Assembly: GCF_000018025.1 (NCBI RefSeq)
Contig: NC_009831.1
Location: 1,240,001 to 1,304,000, forward strand
Direction of reading: 5' to 3'
DNA: 64,000 bases
Source of the DNA: Shewanella sediminis HAW-EB3
GTDB taxonomy: Bacteria; Pseudomonadota; Gammaproteobacteria; Enterobacterales; Shewanellaceae
Part shown: piece after piece, positions 15,231-25,709 of the stretch
Position numbering within the stretch: the stretch's first letter is position 1
How the letters are laid out: each line of letters opens with the position of its first letter
The notes under the pieces: model-generated
What the model saw: the letters and a program-made list of their open reading frames with translations, nothing else
Told to the model about the DNA's origin: nothing
Database searches by the model: none
Program-made: the position numbers and the translations under genes

Positions 15231-15992
15231 ATGTCGGATGCAGGGCTTGCTGTCATTGGGGTGACGGCGTGCAACCAGGAGTTAGGCTTACATCCTTTTA
15301 ATATAGTGGGCGAGAAGTACCTTCTTGCTATTGCTGATGCGACCAAGGGTTGGCCTTTGGTTATTCCCGCGCTGGGTCACTGCCCGAGTGAGCTTATTTT
15401 GCCTCGCTTGGACGGTATTTTGTTTACCGGTTCTCCCTCAAATATCGAGCCACATCACTTTCAAGGTGAAGCAAGCGAAGCTGACACTCATCATGATCCC
15501 AAGCGAGACGCGACGACTCTTCCTCTGTTAAAAGCGGCGATAGAGGCAGGTATCCCTGTCTTGGCAATCTGCCGTGGGTTTCAAGAGATGAACGTCGTGT
15601 ATGGCGGAAGCCTACATCAAAAATTGCATCAAGTGGGCGGCTTTATCGAACACCGCGAAGATAAAAGTACGGCTGTCGAGGTGCAATATGGGATCTCCCA
15701 TGAGGTACAGATAGAACCTGGAGGACTGCTTCACGACGCATGGGGCCGTAGCTCTGCAGAGGTTAACTCTGTGCATACTCAAGGCGTAGATCGCCTCGGA
15801 GTTGGGTTACGGCCAGAAGCATATGCACCAGATGGTTTAGTAGAGGCTTTCTCTATTAAAGAAGCAAAGAATTTTGCGCTGGGCGTGCAGTGGCATCCTG
15901 AATGGAAGGTACTGAATAACGCTTTCTATACCTCTATTTTTAATGCTTTCAGTGATGCCTGTGAGCGCCGAGCAAAGAGACGAGTGAGATAA
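15231..15992 (+). CDS. puuD: Gamma-glutamyl-gamma-aminobutyrate hydrolase
   Basis: 253-residue class I glutamine-amidotransferase-like hydrolase that releases GABA and glutamate from gamma-glutamyl-GABA. The nucleophile cysteine is in VLAICRGFQEMNVVYGGSLHQ (about 118-138) and the catalytic histidine in LGVQWHPEW near residue 222-230. TGSPSNIEPHHF near residue 67-78 is the oxyanion-side loop of this family. It lies two bases upstream of puuA, so the two are co-translated. The ATG at 15231 follows AGGTGATTT. Pathway assignment is firm because of puuA, puuB and puuC. Confidence 0.92.
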   Translation: MSDAGLAVIGVTACNQELGLHPFNIVGEKYLLAIADATKGWPLVIPALGHCPSELILPRLDGILFTGSPSNIEPHHFQGEASEADTHHDPKRDATTLPLLKAAIEAGIPVLAICRGFQEMNVVYGGSLHQKLHQVGGFIEHREDKSTAVEVQYGISHEVQIEPGGLLHDAWGRSSAEVNSVHTQGVDRLGVGLRPEAYAPDGLVEAFSIKEAKNFALGVQWHPEWKVLNNAFYTSIFNAFSDACERRAKRRVR

Positions 15993-15994
15993 AA

Positions 15995-17344
15995 ATGAAG
16001 AAGTTAACTGCTTATTTAAACGAACACAAGATTACCGAAGTTGAGTGTGTGATCAGCGATATGACCGGTATTGCCAGAGGTAAGATCGCCCCTGTCGCCA
16101 AGTTTATCGATGAAAAAGGGATGCGCATGCCTGAAAGCGTCCTGTTGCAGACGGTGACCGGCGATTACGTCGAAGATGAACCCTATGATGCACTCTTGGA
16201 TAGTGCCGATATCGATTTTGTCTGTGTTCCCGATGAGAATGCTGTCTTTCAGCTGCCTTGGACTATCGAGGCTACCGCTCAAGTCATCCATGATACTTAC
16301 GACAAGATGGGTAACCCTATCGAATTGTCACCTCGAAATCTGCTGAAGAAAGTCTTGAAACTCTATGAAGATAAAGGCTGGAAGCCAGTCGTTGCGCCTG
16401 AGATGGAGTTTTATCTCACTCGTCGTAACGAAGATCCGGATCAGCCACTTATCCCACCGGTTGGACGCTCCGGACGTCAAGAGTCGGGCAGACAATCATT
16501 CTCGATAGATGCGGCAAATGAGTACGATCCTCTGTTTGAAGATATGTACGATTGGTGTGAAGTGCAGGGATTGGATATCGATACGTTAATCCATGAAGAG
16601 GGCACTGCCCAGATGGAGATTAACTTCAGCCACGGCGATGCACTCTCTATGGCGGATCAGGTCTTCGTTTTCAAGCGTACGCTCAAAGAAGCCGCACTTA
16701 AGCATGGTGTCTGTGCCACCTTTATGGCTAAGCCTGTCGCAGATGAGCCGGGCAGCGCGATGCACCTGCATCAGAGTATTGTCGATGTGAAGTCAGGGCA
16801 GAACATCTTCTCGATGAAAGACGGCACTAAGAGTCCGCTCTTCTTCAGTTATATCGGTGGATTACAGAAATTCATCCCGGAACTCTTGCCTCTGTTAGCC
16901 CCGAATGTGAACTCATTCAGACGTTTCCTACCCGGCACATCGGCACCGATTAACCTGGAGTGGGGGGAAGAGAACCGTACCTGTGGCCTGCGTATTCCTG
17001 AGTCTTCACCGCAGAACCTTCGCGTCGAAAACCGTATTGCCGGCGCCGATTCGAACAGTTATCTGTCGATCGCATCGAGCCTGTTATGTGGCTATATCGG
17101 TATGGTCGAAGATGTAAAACCCTCGACGCCGGTTCAGGGAAGAGCCAACGAGTCACGTCAGAGTATAAGTCTTCCTCTGACATTAGAGGAAGCGTTAGGT
17201 GTTATGTCTGAAAGCGTTGCCTGTCGGGAATATCTGGGTGAAGCATTTACCATGGGTTATATCGCGGTGAAGCAGGCAGATCTTGCCAGCTATAAACGCG
17301 TGATCAGTTCATGGGAGCGAGAGTACCTGTTACTCACCGTCTGA
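15995..17344 (+). CDS. puuA: Gamma-glutamylputrescine synthetase
   Basis: 449-residue glutamine-synthetase-fold enzyme joining glutamate and putrescine with ATP, the first step of the pathway. Visible motifs: the N-terminal beta-grasp start (ITEVECVISDMTGIARGK), the metal/ATP segment VVAPEMEFYL (about 132-141), GTAQMEINF, the SAMHLHQSI histidine block, the NSFRRFLPGTSAP loop and the RVENRIAGADSNSYL region near residue 348. Length fits PuuA rather than GlnA, and the GlnA adenylylation tail is absent. It follows puuD at two bases and ends at a strong stem-loop. Confidence 0.92.
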   Translation: MKKLTAYLNEHKITEVECVISDMTGIARGKIAPVAKFIDEKGMRMPESVLLQTVTGDYVEDEPYDALLDSADIDFVCVPDENAVFQLPWTIEATAQVIHDTYDKMGNPIELSPRNLLKKVLKLYEDKGWKPVVAPEMEFYLTRRNEDPDQPLIPPVGRSGRQESGRQSFSIDAANEYDPLFEDMYDWCEVQGLDIDTLIHEEGTAQMEINFSHGDALSMADQVFVFKRTLKEAALKHGVCATFMAKPVADEPGSAMHLHQSIVDVKSGQNIFSMKDGTKSPLFFSYIGGLQKFIPELLPLLAPNVNSFRRFLPGTSAPINLEWGEENRTCGLRIPESSPQNLRVENRIAGADSNSYLSIASSLLCGYIGMVEDVKPSTPVQGRANESRQSISLPLTLEEALGVMSESVACREYLGEAFTMGYIAVKQADLASYKRVISSWEREYLLLTV

Positions 17345-17349
17345 TTTTC

Positions 17350-17378
17350 TGAGGGAGCATGGTTGTCGTGCTCCCTCA
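17350..17378 (+). terminator. Stem-loop after puuA
   Basis: TGAGGGAGCA and TGCTCCCTCA form a perfect ten-pair stem with a nine-base loop, starting six bases past the puuA stop. There is no T-run, so it may stabilise the 3' end or act as a partial terminator between puuDA and the transporter genes. Confidence 0.55.
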
Positions 17379-18762
<1,384 letters not shown>

Positions 18763-18864
18763 CACTCCTCGAGGGGCAAGTCACTCTTGCCCTTGTTTCA
18801 CCTTTCAACACGTTTAAATTGCCGTAGGTGCCTGTAGATGAGGCGCCTTTTGTGGAGAAGTTAT

Positions 18865-20001
18865 ATGGCTAGTACCTCGGGCGTCACCAATAAACCAACA
18901 ACAAAGACGCATGGAAAAGTCCTGCTTAAGATTGAGCGGGTCAGTAAATTATTCGATGAAGTTCGCGCCGTCGATGATGTTTCATTAAGCATCAATCAGG
19001 GGGAGATCTTTGCGTTATTAGGCGGTTCAGGTTCCGGTAAGTCGACACTGCTGCGCATATTGGCTGGATTTGAAAAGCCCTCAGAGGGCCGCATTTATCT
19101 GGACGGTGAAGACATTACCGATATGCCACCCCACAAACGTCCAATCAACATGATGTTTCAATCCTATGCCCTGTTCCCCCATATGTCGGTGGAACAAAAT
19201 ATCGCATTTGGTTTGAAGCAGGATAAATTGCCTAAGGATGAGATAGCCGCCCGTGTTAAAGAGATGCTTAAGCTGGTGCATATGGAGCAGTATGCCAAGC
19301 GTAAGCCGGCTCAGCTCTCCGGAGGTCAGCGTCAACGTGTCGCCTTAGCCCGTTCGCTGGCGAAGCGTCCTAAGTTACTCTTGCTCGATGAGCCGATGGG
19401 GGCATTGGATAAGAAGCTGCGAACTCAGATGCAGTTAGAGGTGGTCGATATTCTTGAAGAGGTGGGGGTTACCTGTGTGATGGTGACGCACGATCAAGAA
19501 GAGGCGATGACCATGGCCGAACGCATTTCTATCATGAACGAGGGCTGGATAGCCCAAACCGGCTCTCCTATGGATATCTATGAGAGTCCGTCATCTCGAA
19601 TGGTGGCCGAGTTTATCGGGTCTGTTAACCTGTTCGAAGGTGAGATTGTTGTCGATGAAGCGGATCATGCCATCATCGAGTCCCCAAGATTGGAACAGCA
19701 ATTCTATATTGGTCACGGCGTATCGACCAACGTGGAAGATAAGAAGGTCTGGTTAGCCGTGAGACCCGAAAAAGCCCGCATCAGTCGTGAACAACCGCAA
19801 AATGAATATAACTGGTGTCGCGGTGAGGTTGAGGATATTGCCTACCTTGGCGGCATCTCTGTCTATTATATCCGCCTCGCTAACGATCAGGTTATTCAGT
19901 CGGTGATGACTAACCGGGATAGACGCTCCGATCCTCCGACATGGAAAGATAAGGTCTTCATCAGTTGGGAGGCCACCAGCGGTGTGGTCCTCAGATCATA
20001 G
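18865..20001 (+). CDS. potG: Polyamine ABC transporter ATP-binding subunit (PotG-like)
   Basis: 378 residues. Walker A GGSGSGKST, Q-loop MMFQSYALFPHM, signature LSGGQRQRVALARSL, Walker B LLLLDEPMGALD and the H-loop VTHDQEEAM are all intact, with a C-terminal TOBE domain (AVRPEKARIS...VEDIAYLGGISVYYIRL). Very close to E. coli PotG. The frame opens at 18838, but that ATG sits in the loop of a GGTGCCT/AGGCGCC hairpin followed by TTTT; the ATG at 18865 has GGAGAAG at good spacing. Powers putrescine import with PotH and PotI. Confidence 0.9.
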   Translation: MASTSGVTNKPTTKTHGKVLLKIERVSKLFDEVRAVDDVSLSINQGEIFALLGGSGSGKSTLLRILAGFEKPSEGRIYLDGEDITDMPPHKRPINMMFQSYALFPHMSVEQNIAFGLKQDKLPKDEIAARVKEMLKLVHMEQYAKRKPAQLSGGQRQRVALARSLAKRPKLLLLDEPMGALDKKLRTQMQLEVVDILEEVGVTCVMVTHDQEEAMTMAERISIMNEGWIAQTGSPMDIYESPSSRMVAEFIGSVNLFEGEIVVDEADHAIIESPRLEQQFYIGHGVSTNVEDKKVWLAVRPEKARISREQPQNEYNWCRGEVEDIAYLGGISVYYIRLANDQVIQSVMTNRDRRSDPPTWKDKVFISWEATSGVVLRS

Positions 20002-20012
20002 GAGGAGATACC

Positions 20013-20918
20013 ATGAAAAAACCATTGAAGTTTAGATTGCCAAAAGGCCAATGCTGGACGATAGGAGTGCCCTATTTCTGGTTATTACTCTTCTTCGCTC
20101 TGCCATTCGCTATCGTTCTGAAAATTAGTTTTTCGACGGCCGCCATCTCCATTCCGCCCTATGAGTCACTGTTCAGTTTCGCCGATGAATCTCTGCAGAT
20201 CCTGCTGAACATAGGTAATTACCTGCTCATTTTTGATGACAGCCTCTACATCTATGCTTATCTTGGCTCATTGAAGATGGCCTGTATAACGACCTTAGGC
20301 TGCCTCTTGATTGGCTATCCTATGGCTTATGCGATTGCCAGGGCGCCGAAACAACAGCAAACCTTGCTGATCCTCTTAGTGATGTTGCCCTCCTGGACCT
20401 CTTTTCTTATTCGGGTTTACGCCTGGATGGGGATCTTGAGCAATAACGGCTTGATTAATAATCTGCTGCTCTGGTTGGGGGTTATCTCCGAGCCGATTCA
20501 GATGCTGAACACTAATTTTGCGGTCTATATCGGCATCATCTATAGCTACCTTCCGTTTATGATCTTGCCTCTGTATGCCACGCTTTCTCAGCTCGATGGC
20601 AGCCTGTTAGAGGCGGCATCGGATCTGGGATCGAGAAGTATGAATACGTTTTGGAAGGTCACCCTTCCCCTGTCTAAAGGGGGCGTGATTGCCGGTTCTA
20701 TGTTGGTCTTTATTCCTGTGGTCGGTGAGTTTGTTATTCCTGAACTGCTCGGTGGTCCGGATTCTCTTATGATAGGTAAGGTGTTATGGCAGGAGTTCTT
20801 CAATAACCGGGATTGGCCGGTCGCATCTGCGCTTGCCATCGTGATGTTGGGTCTGTTGATTATTCCGATAACCTTATTTCACCGTTATCAGTCCAGAAGT
20901 ATGGAGAAAGACGCATGA
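20013..20918 (+). CDS. potH: Polyamine ABC transporter permease (PotH-like)
   Basis: 301 residues from the ATG at 20013, which follows AGGAGGAG. Six hydrophobic helices, starting with YFWLLLFFALPFAIVL, and the cytoplasmic EAASDLGSRSMNTFWKVTLP coupling loop of ABC importer permeases near residue 202-221. GGPDSLMIGKVLWQEFFNNRDWPVASAL is typical of PotH. It starts 11 bases after potG and overlaps potI by four bases (ATGA), indicating coupled translation. Confidence 0.9.
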   Translation: MKKPLKFRLPKGQCWTIGVPYFWLLLFFALPFAIVLKISFSTAAISIPPYESLFSFADESLQILLNIGNYLLIFDDSLYIYAYLGSLKMACITTLGCLLIGYPMAYAIARAPKQQQTLLILLVMLPSWTSFLIRVYAWMGILSNNGLINNLLLWLGVISEPIQMLNTNFAVYIGIIYSYLPFMILPLYATLSQLDGSLLEAASDLGSRSMNTFWKVTLPLSKGGVIAGSMLVFIPVVGEFVIPELLGGPDSLMIGKVLWQEFFNNRDWPVASALAIVMLGLLIIPITLFHRYQSRSMEKDA

Positions 20919-21742
20919 GTAGCCTAAAGGATAAGTTAAGTTTTTCTACCATCATGCTTTGGGCTGGAATGTTCTTCCTCTACGTTCCTATGTTTATCTT
21001 AATCTTCTACTCATTTAACGAGTCGAAATTGGTGACGGTGTGGGGCGGGTTCTCCGCTAAATGGTACGGTGAGCTGTTTCGTGATCAGCAGATATTAGAT
21101 GCGGTGTGGACCAGTTTACGGGTGGCATTTTTTGCCTCATCGATGGCTGTGATACTCGGGACTATGGCGGCATTTGTGATGACTCGGTTCTCCCGCTCAT
21201 GGGGCAAGACGACACTGTCGAGCATGATCACTGCGCCACTGGTTATGCCTGAGGTGATCACGGGTTTGTCACTGCTGTTGCTGTTTGTGCATATGGCCGA
21301 CACCTTTGGATGGCCAGCCGAACGGGGAATGTTGACGGTATGGCTTGCGCATTCGACATTCTGCGCCGCTTACGTAGCCGTGGTGGTCTCGGCGCGCCTT
21401 CGGGAGTTGGATCAATCCATCGAGGAAGCGGCTCAAGATCTGGGGGCGACCCCGCTTAAGACGTTTTTCTTTATCACAGTTCCTATGATCTCCCCCTCTT
21501 TGATGGCGGGTTGGTTACTCTCATTTAGCCTCTCATTGGATGACTTAGTGATAGCCAGCTTTACATCGGGACCGGGCGCGACGACCCTGCCTATGGTGGT
21601 GTTCTCCTCCGTTCGTATGGGGGTTTCACCTAAGATTAATGCCTTGGCGACGCTGATTATTTTAACCGTTTCCCTGATTGCATTTATCTCCTGGTACTTC
21701 GCTCGTCGAAGTGACAAGAAGAGCCTTCCGCCAGCCATGTAA
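20915..21742 (+). CDS. potI: Polyamine ABC transporter permease (PotI-like)
   Basis: 275 residues from the ATG overlapping the potH stop. It carries the PotI-type start (FSTIMLWAGMFFLYVPMFIL), FNESKLVTVWGGFSAKWYGEL and the EEAAQDLGATPLKTFFFITVP coupling loop (about 168-188). LSFSLSLDDLVIASFTSGPGATTLP closes the set of conserved blocks. An upstream open frame to 20813 overlaps potH and is rejected. It is the last transporter gene; puuB2 follows after 171 bp. Confidence 0.9.
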   Translation: MSSLKDKLSFSTIMLWAGMFFLYVPMFILIFYSFNESKLVTVWGGFSAKWYGELFRDQQILDAVWTSLRVAFFASSMAVILGTMAAFVMTRFSRSWGKTTLSSMITAPLVMPEVITGLSLLLLFVHMADTFGWPAERGMLTVWLAHSTFCAAYVAVVVSARLRELDQSIEEAAQDLGATPLKTFFFITVPMISPSLMAGWLLSFSLSLDDLVIASFTSGPGATTLPMVVFSSVRMGVSPKINALATLIILTVSLIAFISWYFARRSDKKSLPPAM

Positions 21743-21913
21743 CGGGCTTAGAGGGTGAGAAATAAGTTCAGTAAGAGTAAAGAAGTGTGTCGTCATATGA
21801 ACAGTAATGGTTCGGCACACTTATCCATATAACTTGGTCTCAATAGCAAAGCCTCAGGTAAGAAGATAGAGGCAGACTGTATGGCCAAACAGATAAGAAG
21901 GTAGGGCAGAGAA

Positions 21914-23200
21914 ATGAGCAGTGTACCTCACGCAGAATCCTATTATGCAGCTTCAGCAAACGATAAAGTTGAACGTCCTCAATTGGCAGACAATGTTGAG
22001 GCCGATATTTGTATCATAGGCGCCGGTTATACCGGGTTATCGACGGCGATACACCTGTTGGAGCTTGGCTTTAGTGTCACAGTACTGGAAGCCGCGCGTA
22101 TTGGTTGGGGCGCATCGGGCCGCAACGGTGGTCAGATAGTGAATAGCTTCAGTCGTGATATTGACTCGATTGAAAAAACCGTAGGTAAAGAGAGCGGCAA
22201 GTTGTTTGGCGAGATGGCATTTGAAGGCTCGCGCATCATCAAAGAATTGATCCACAAGTATAATATTCAGTGCGATCTTAAAGAAGGTGGTGTATTTGCT
22301 GCGATAAACCCCAAGCAGATGGGCCATCTCGAGGCGCAAAAAGCGCTGTGGGAGAAGCACGGCCATATGGGGCATCTCGAGCTACTCGATGGGAAAGGGA
22401 TCCGTTCCGTCGTCGACTCTGAGCGCTATGTCGGTGGACTGCTCGACAAGAGTGGCGGACATATTCACCCACTCAATCTCGCCTTAGGGGAGGCTCATGC
22501 GGTCGAGTCATTGGGCGGCAAGATATTTGAAGACTCGGCGGTGATTAAGGTCGAGCAGGGGGATAACCCGGTCGTACACACGGCTAAAGGTTCGGTAAAA
22601 GCTAAGTTTGTGGTGGTGGCTGGTAATGCCTACCTCAATGGCCTGATGCCACAACTGCAGGCTAAGTCTATGCCTTGTGGCACACAGGTGGTGACCACTG
22701 AGCCGCTCAGTGATGAATTGGCGGCGAGCTTGTTACCTCAGGATTATTGTGTCGAGGATTGTAACTATCTGCTCGATTATTTCAGGCTGTCGGGTGATAA
22801 GCGCCTCATCTATGGTGGTGGGGTGGTATACGGTGCGCGGGATCCTGCCGATATAGAAGCCATAATCCGCCCTAAGATGTTGGAGACCTTCCCTCAACTT
22901 AAAGATGTGAAGATAGATTACACCTGGACGGGGAATTTCCTGCTGACCCTGTCACGCCTGCCACAGGTGGGTCGTATTGGTGATAACGTCTACTATTCAC
23001 AGGGCTGCAGCGGACATGGCGTGACCTATACTCATCTGGCGGGCAAAATATTGGCCGAGGCGATACATGGACAGGCGACCCGGTTCGATGCCTTTGCCAG
23101 CCTGCCTCATTATCCGTTCCCCGGCGGACATATGTTCAAGATCCCCTTCAGTGCCATAGGTGCTTGGTACTACACCATGAGGGATAGACTGGGGATCTGA
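21914..23200 (+). CDS. Second FAD-dependent gamma-glutamylputrescine oxidase-like protein
   Basis: 428-residue paralogue of the puuB product. FAD motif ICIIGAGYTGLSTAIHLLELG (33-53), GWGASGRNGGQIV (about 64-76), GGHIHPLNLALGEAHA and the C-terminal YYSQGCSGHGVTYTHLAGKILAEAI are shared block by block with PuuB, but the sequences differ throughout. It follows the transporter genes on the same strand, so it may be induced with them. It could be a second PuuB, or act on a related gamma-glutamyl polyamine (cadaverine, spermidine); sequence does not decide. Confidence 0.82.
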   Translation: MSSVPHAESYYAASANDKVERPQLADNVEADICIIGAGYTGLSTAIHLLELGFSVTVLEAARIGWGASGRNGGQIVNSFSRDIDSIEKTVGKESGKLFGEMAFEGSRIIKELIHKYNIQCDLKEGGVFAAINPKQMGHLEAQKALWEKHGHMGHLELLDGKGIRSVVDSERYVGGLLDKSGGHIHPLNLALGEAHAVESLGGKIFEDSAVIKVEQGDNPVVHTAKGSVKAKFVVVAGNAYLNGLMPQLQAKSMPCGTQVVTTEPLSDELAASLLPQDYCVEDCNYLLDYFRLSGDKRLIYGGGVVYGARDPADIEAIIRPKMLETFPQLKDVKIDYTWTGNFLLTLSRLPQVGRIGDNVYYSQGCSGHGVTYTHLAGKILAEAIHGQATRFDAFASLPHYPFPGGHMFKIPFSAIGAWYYTMRDRLGI

Positions 23201-23448
23201 TAACCCCTTGCCTCTGTCATCATTAATCTGCCTCGAATCCCAGTCGAGGCAGATTCTTCCGTTAAAAATATCGAAAGTTGGTTTATTTCAAACTTAAGAG
23301 TTTATTCATATAGATGGCACTTGTTCCTGAGCCTGCTACTTTTAATACTGACACAAGATAATCCCTCACTTTTTCGTAAGTTAATTGGCCTGAACTTATC
23401 TGGCTTGAATTTATCTGGTTTGAATAAAGTATTCTCTTGGAGAAACCG

Positions 23449-25566
23449 ATGAAACATCTGCCCATCAGTACCAAGTTACTCTGGATCACCTCAGCGCTGT
23501 TTCTGGCGATTGTGACTATTTTATCCGTCACCTTGTGGTGGGCCTTGAGCAGCAAGAACGCTGAGATTGCCAATGAGGTGCAGGAAGTTCTCCATCAGGA
23601 GACCAGAGCGAAACTGGAAGCCAGAGCCGGTGAGTATGGTGAGATGATTGCGGGGTTTATTAATGAAGCTTACCGCATCCCATATTCGTTTGCGGCAACG
23701 ATTGAGCAGTCTTCGGGTACAGAGCATTTAACCCGGGAAGGGTTAGAGGTCAGTGTCGCTGCCGTGTTAAAGAAGAATAGTCAGCTGTCATCTATGTATG
23801 CACAATTTGAAGCCAATGGTTTCGATGGTAATGACGCTCAATACCTCTCTGGAACGAGCCACAGTGTGGCGGGGGCGGGGAGTTTAGAGCTGTATTTCGT
23901 GCGTAATGATGACGGCAGTGTCACTCAGGAGGCGGTGGATGATGCCGCGGAGAAGTATGTCACGACGCTGAATGAGTTCGGTATTCGCGAAGCGGAATGG
24001 TATCTGTGCGCCAAAGACAGTAAGCGACCCTGTTTGATGGAGCCCTATCTGTATGAAGTCACACCGGGTCATAACGCCTTGATGACTTCGCTGACGGTAC
24101 CTGTAATGAAAGATGGGAAATTTACCGGATTAGTGGGCGCCGATCTTAACCTGCCTATATTTCAAAAATTGATAAAAGAGCTATCGGGGGAACTGTATCA
24201 AGGCAAGGCTAAGGTGACACTACTGAGCAGCAAGGGGTTAATCGTTGCGGCGAGTCACTATGACAAGATGGCGAGACCAGTAAAGGAGGCGATGAGTGCC
24301 GATCTGGCCGGGCAATTGCGGAATCTCCACAAGGGGGAGAGGTATTTCGAAAATGACGTTGAGATCGCGGTCGCCTATCCCATCGATATTCCGCTGTCTG
24401 GCAGTACCTGGTCGCTGGTGATTGAGGTACCCAGAGAGGAGGCATTTAAGACCGCCATGGCGCTTAATGATCAGATGCAGGCGATGGCCCAATCATTGGG
24501 AAGTCTGCAGCTCACATTAGGCGCGGTCGTGTCTGTTATTGCCGTTTTCAGTATCTGGCTGGTGATCCGCAGCATCATATCACCACTGAGGATGATCCAA
24601 TCCAGAGTCGAAAACCTTGCCAGTGCGGAGGGGGACTTGACTCAATCTATCGAGGTCGAGTCACATGCCGAATTGATAGCCTTAGGCAAAGGGTTTAATG
24701 CATTTCTCACTAAACTCAGGTTATTAATCGTCGAGCTAAAACAGTTGGCAAGCCAGTCACAACAGGAAAGCCTGACCGTTGCAAATATTGCGCAGCAAAC
24801 CCGAGACAGTGTCAATGGTCAATACGGTGAGATTGAAAGTGTGGTTACTGCGGTGAATCAGATGAGCGCTACGGCACTGGAAGTGGCTAAAGCCTCGGAG
24901 CAGACCGCGATGGAAACCGATGCGATGTCGCAGAATGTGAAGCAGAGTGAGCATAGCCTGATGACGGCCATGGAGTGTGTGACCACTATGTCTGAAGAGT
25001 CTCTACAGGCTAAAGAGGCGGTAGGTCGAGTCTCTACAAGCAGCGATAATATCAGCTCAATCGTTGAGGTTATCCGCTCAATCGCTGAACAGACAAACTT
25101 ACTCGCACTTAATGCCGCCATCGAGGCCGCCAGAGCCGGCGAACAGGGACGGGGCTTCGCGGTAGTTGCCGACGAAGTGAGAGCCTTGGCGTCGAAGACA
25201 CAGACATCGACAGACGACATTACTCAGTTGATCAGCTCGTTGCAGATGGAGGTGAGTAGTGCCTCTGATGTGATAGACAGTGGTGCAGTAAAAGCCCAGC
25301 AGGCCGTGGCTCAAACAGAGGAGGCGCTGGCTTCGATCAACGCCATGGTGGCACAGATAGATGAGGTCTCGAGCCAGGTTACCCATATCGCCACTGCAGC
25401 TGAGGAGCAAAGTGCCGTCACCGAAGAGGTGAATAAGAATATAACCGGGATCTCTGATTCCGCATCCGATCTCGCCAGGCTTGCCGGTGAAGCGCTGGAT
25501 AGCAGTACTAATCTGGCCGATTTAGTGAAGTCACAGCATGAGCAGCTGGGTCGATTGAAGACTTAA
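23449..25566 (+). CDS. Methyl-accepting chemotaxis protein with periplasmic Cache-type sensor
   Basis: 705 residues from the ATG at 23449 (GGAG seven bases upstream; TTG at 23437 rejected). TM1 is about 10-33 and TM2 about 350-375, enclosing about 310 residues that read as a dCache-type domain ([51 protein letters not shown]). A HAMP follows ([15 protein letters not shown]), then the signalling helices with the hairpin [20 protein letters not shown] near residue 548-567. It signals to CheA/CheW. Next to polyamine uptake and oxidation genes, a polyamine or amino acid ligand is a reasonable inference. No C-terminal CheR pentapeptide seen. Confidence 0.88.
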   Translation: MKHLPISTKLLWITSALFLAIVTILSVTLWWALSSKNAEIANEVQEVLHQETRAKLEARAGEYGEMIAGFINEAYRIPYSFAATIEQSSGTEHLTREGLEVSVAAVLKKNSQLSSMYAQFEANGFDGNDAQYLSGTSHSVAGAGSLELYFVRNDDGSVTQEAVDDAAEKYVTTLNEFGIREAEWYLCAKDSKRPCLMEPYLYEVTPGHNALMTSLTVPVMKDGKFTGLVGADLNLPIFQKLIKELSGELYQGKAKVTLLSSKGLIVAASHYDKMARPVKEAMSADLAGQLRNLHKGERYFENDVEIAVAYPIDIPLSGSTWSLVIEVPREEAFKTAMALNDQMQAMAQSLGSLQLTLGAVVSVIAVFSIWLVIRSIISPLRMIQSRVENLASAEGDLTQSIEVESHAELIALGKGFNAFLTKLRLLIVELKQLASQSQQESLTVANIAQQTRDSVNGQYGEIESVVTAVNQMSATALEVAKASEQTAMETDAMSQNVKQSEHSLMTAMECVTTMSEESLQAKEAVGRVSTSSDNISSIVEVIRSIAEQTNLLALNAAIEAARAGEQGRGFAVVADEVRALASKTQTSTDDITQLISSLQMEVSSASDVIDSGAVKAQQAVAQTEEALASINAMVAQIDEVSSQVTHIATAAEEQSAVTEEVNKNITGISDSASDLARLAGEALDSSTNLADLVKSQHEQLGRLKT

Positions 25567-25709
25567 GCTTGATTCTGTACAAGGCTGGAAAATAACAAAA
25601 AAACCTTCTTTGTTGGTGATTATGATGTACATTAAACATACAGGAAAACTTTACTCTCATTAAACAAGTCTGTCATTAACTAAGTCTGTCATTAACCAAG
25701 GTTGTTACT

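Noticed and set aside
18838..18864. Earlier potG start
   Set aside because: This ATG lies in a hairpin followed by TTTT and gives a hydrophobic tail not seen in PotG; the ATG at 18865 has the proper ribosome binding site.
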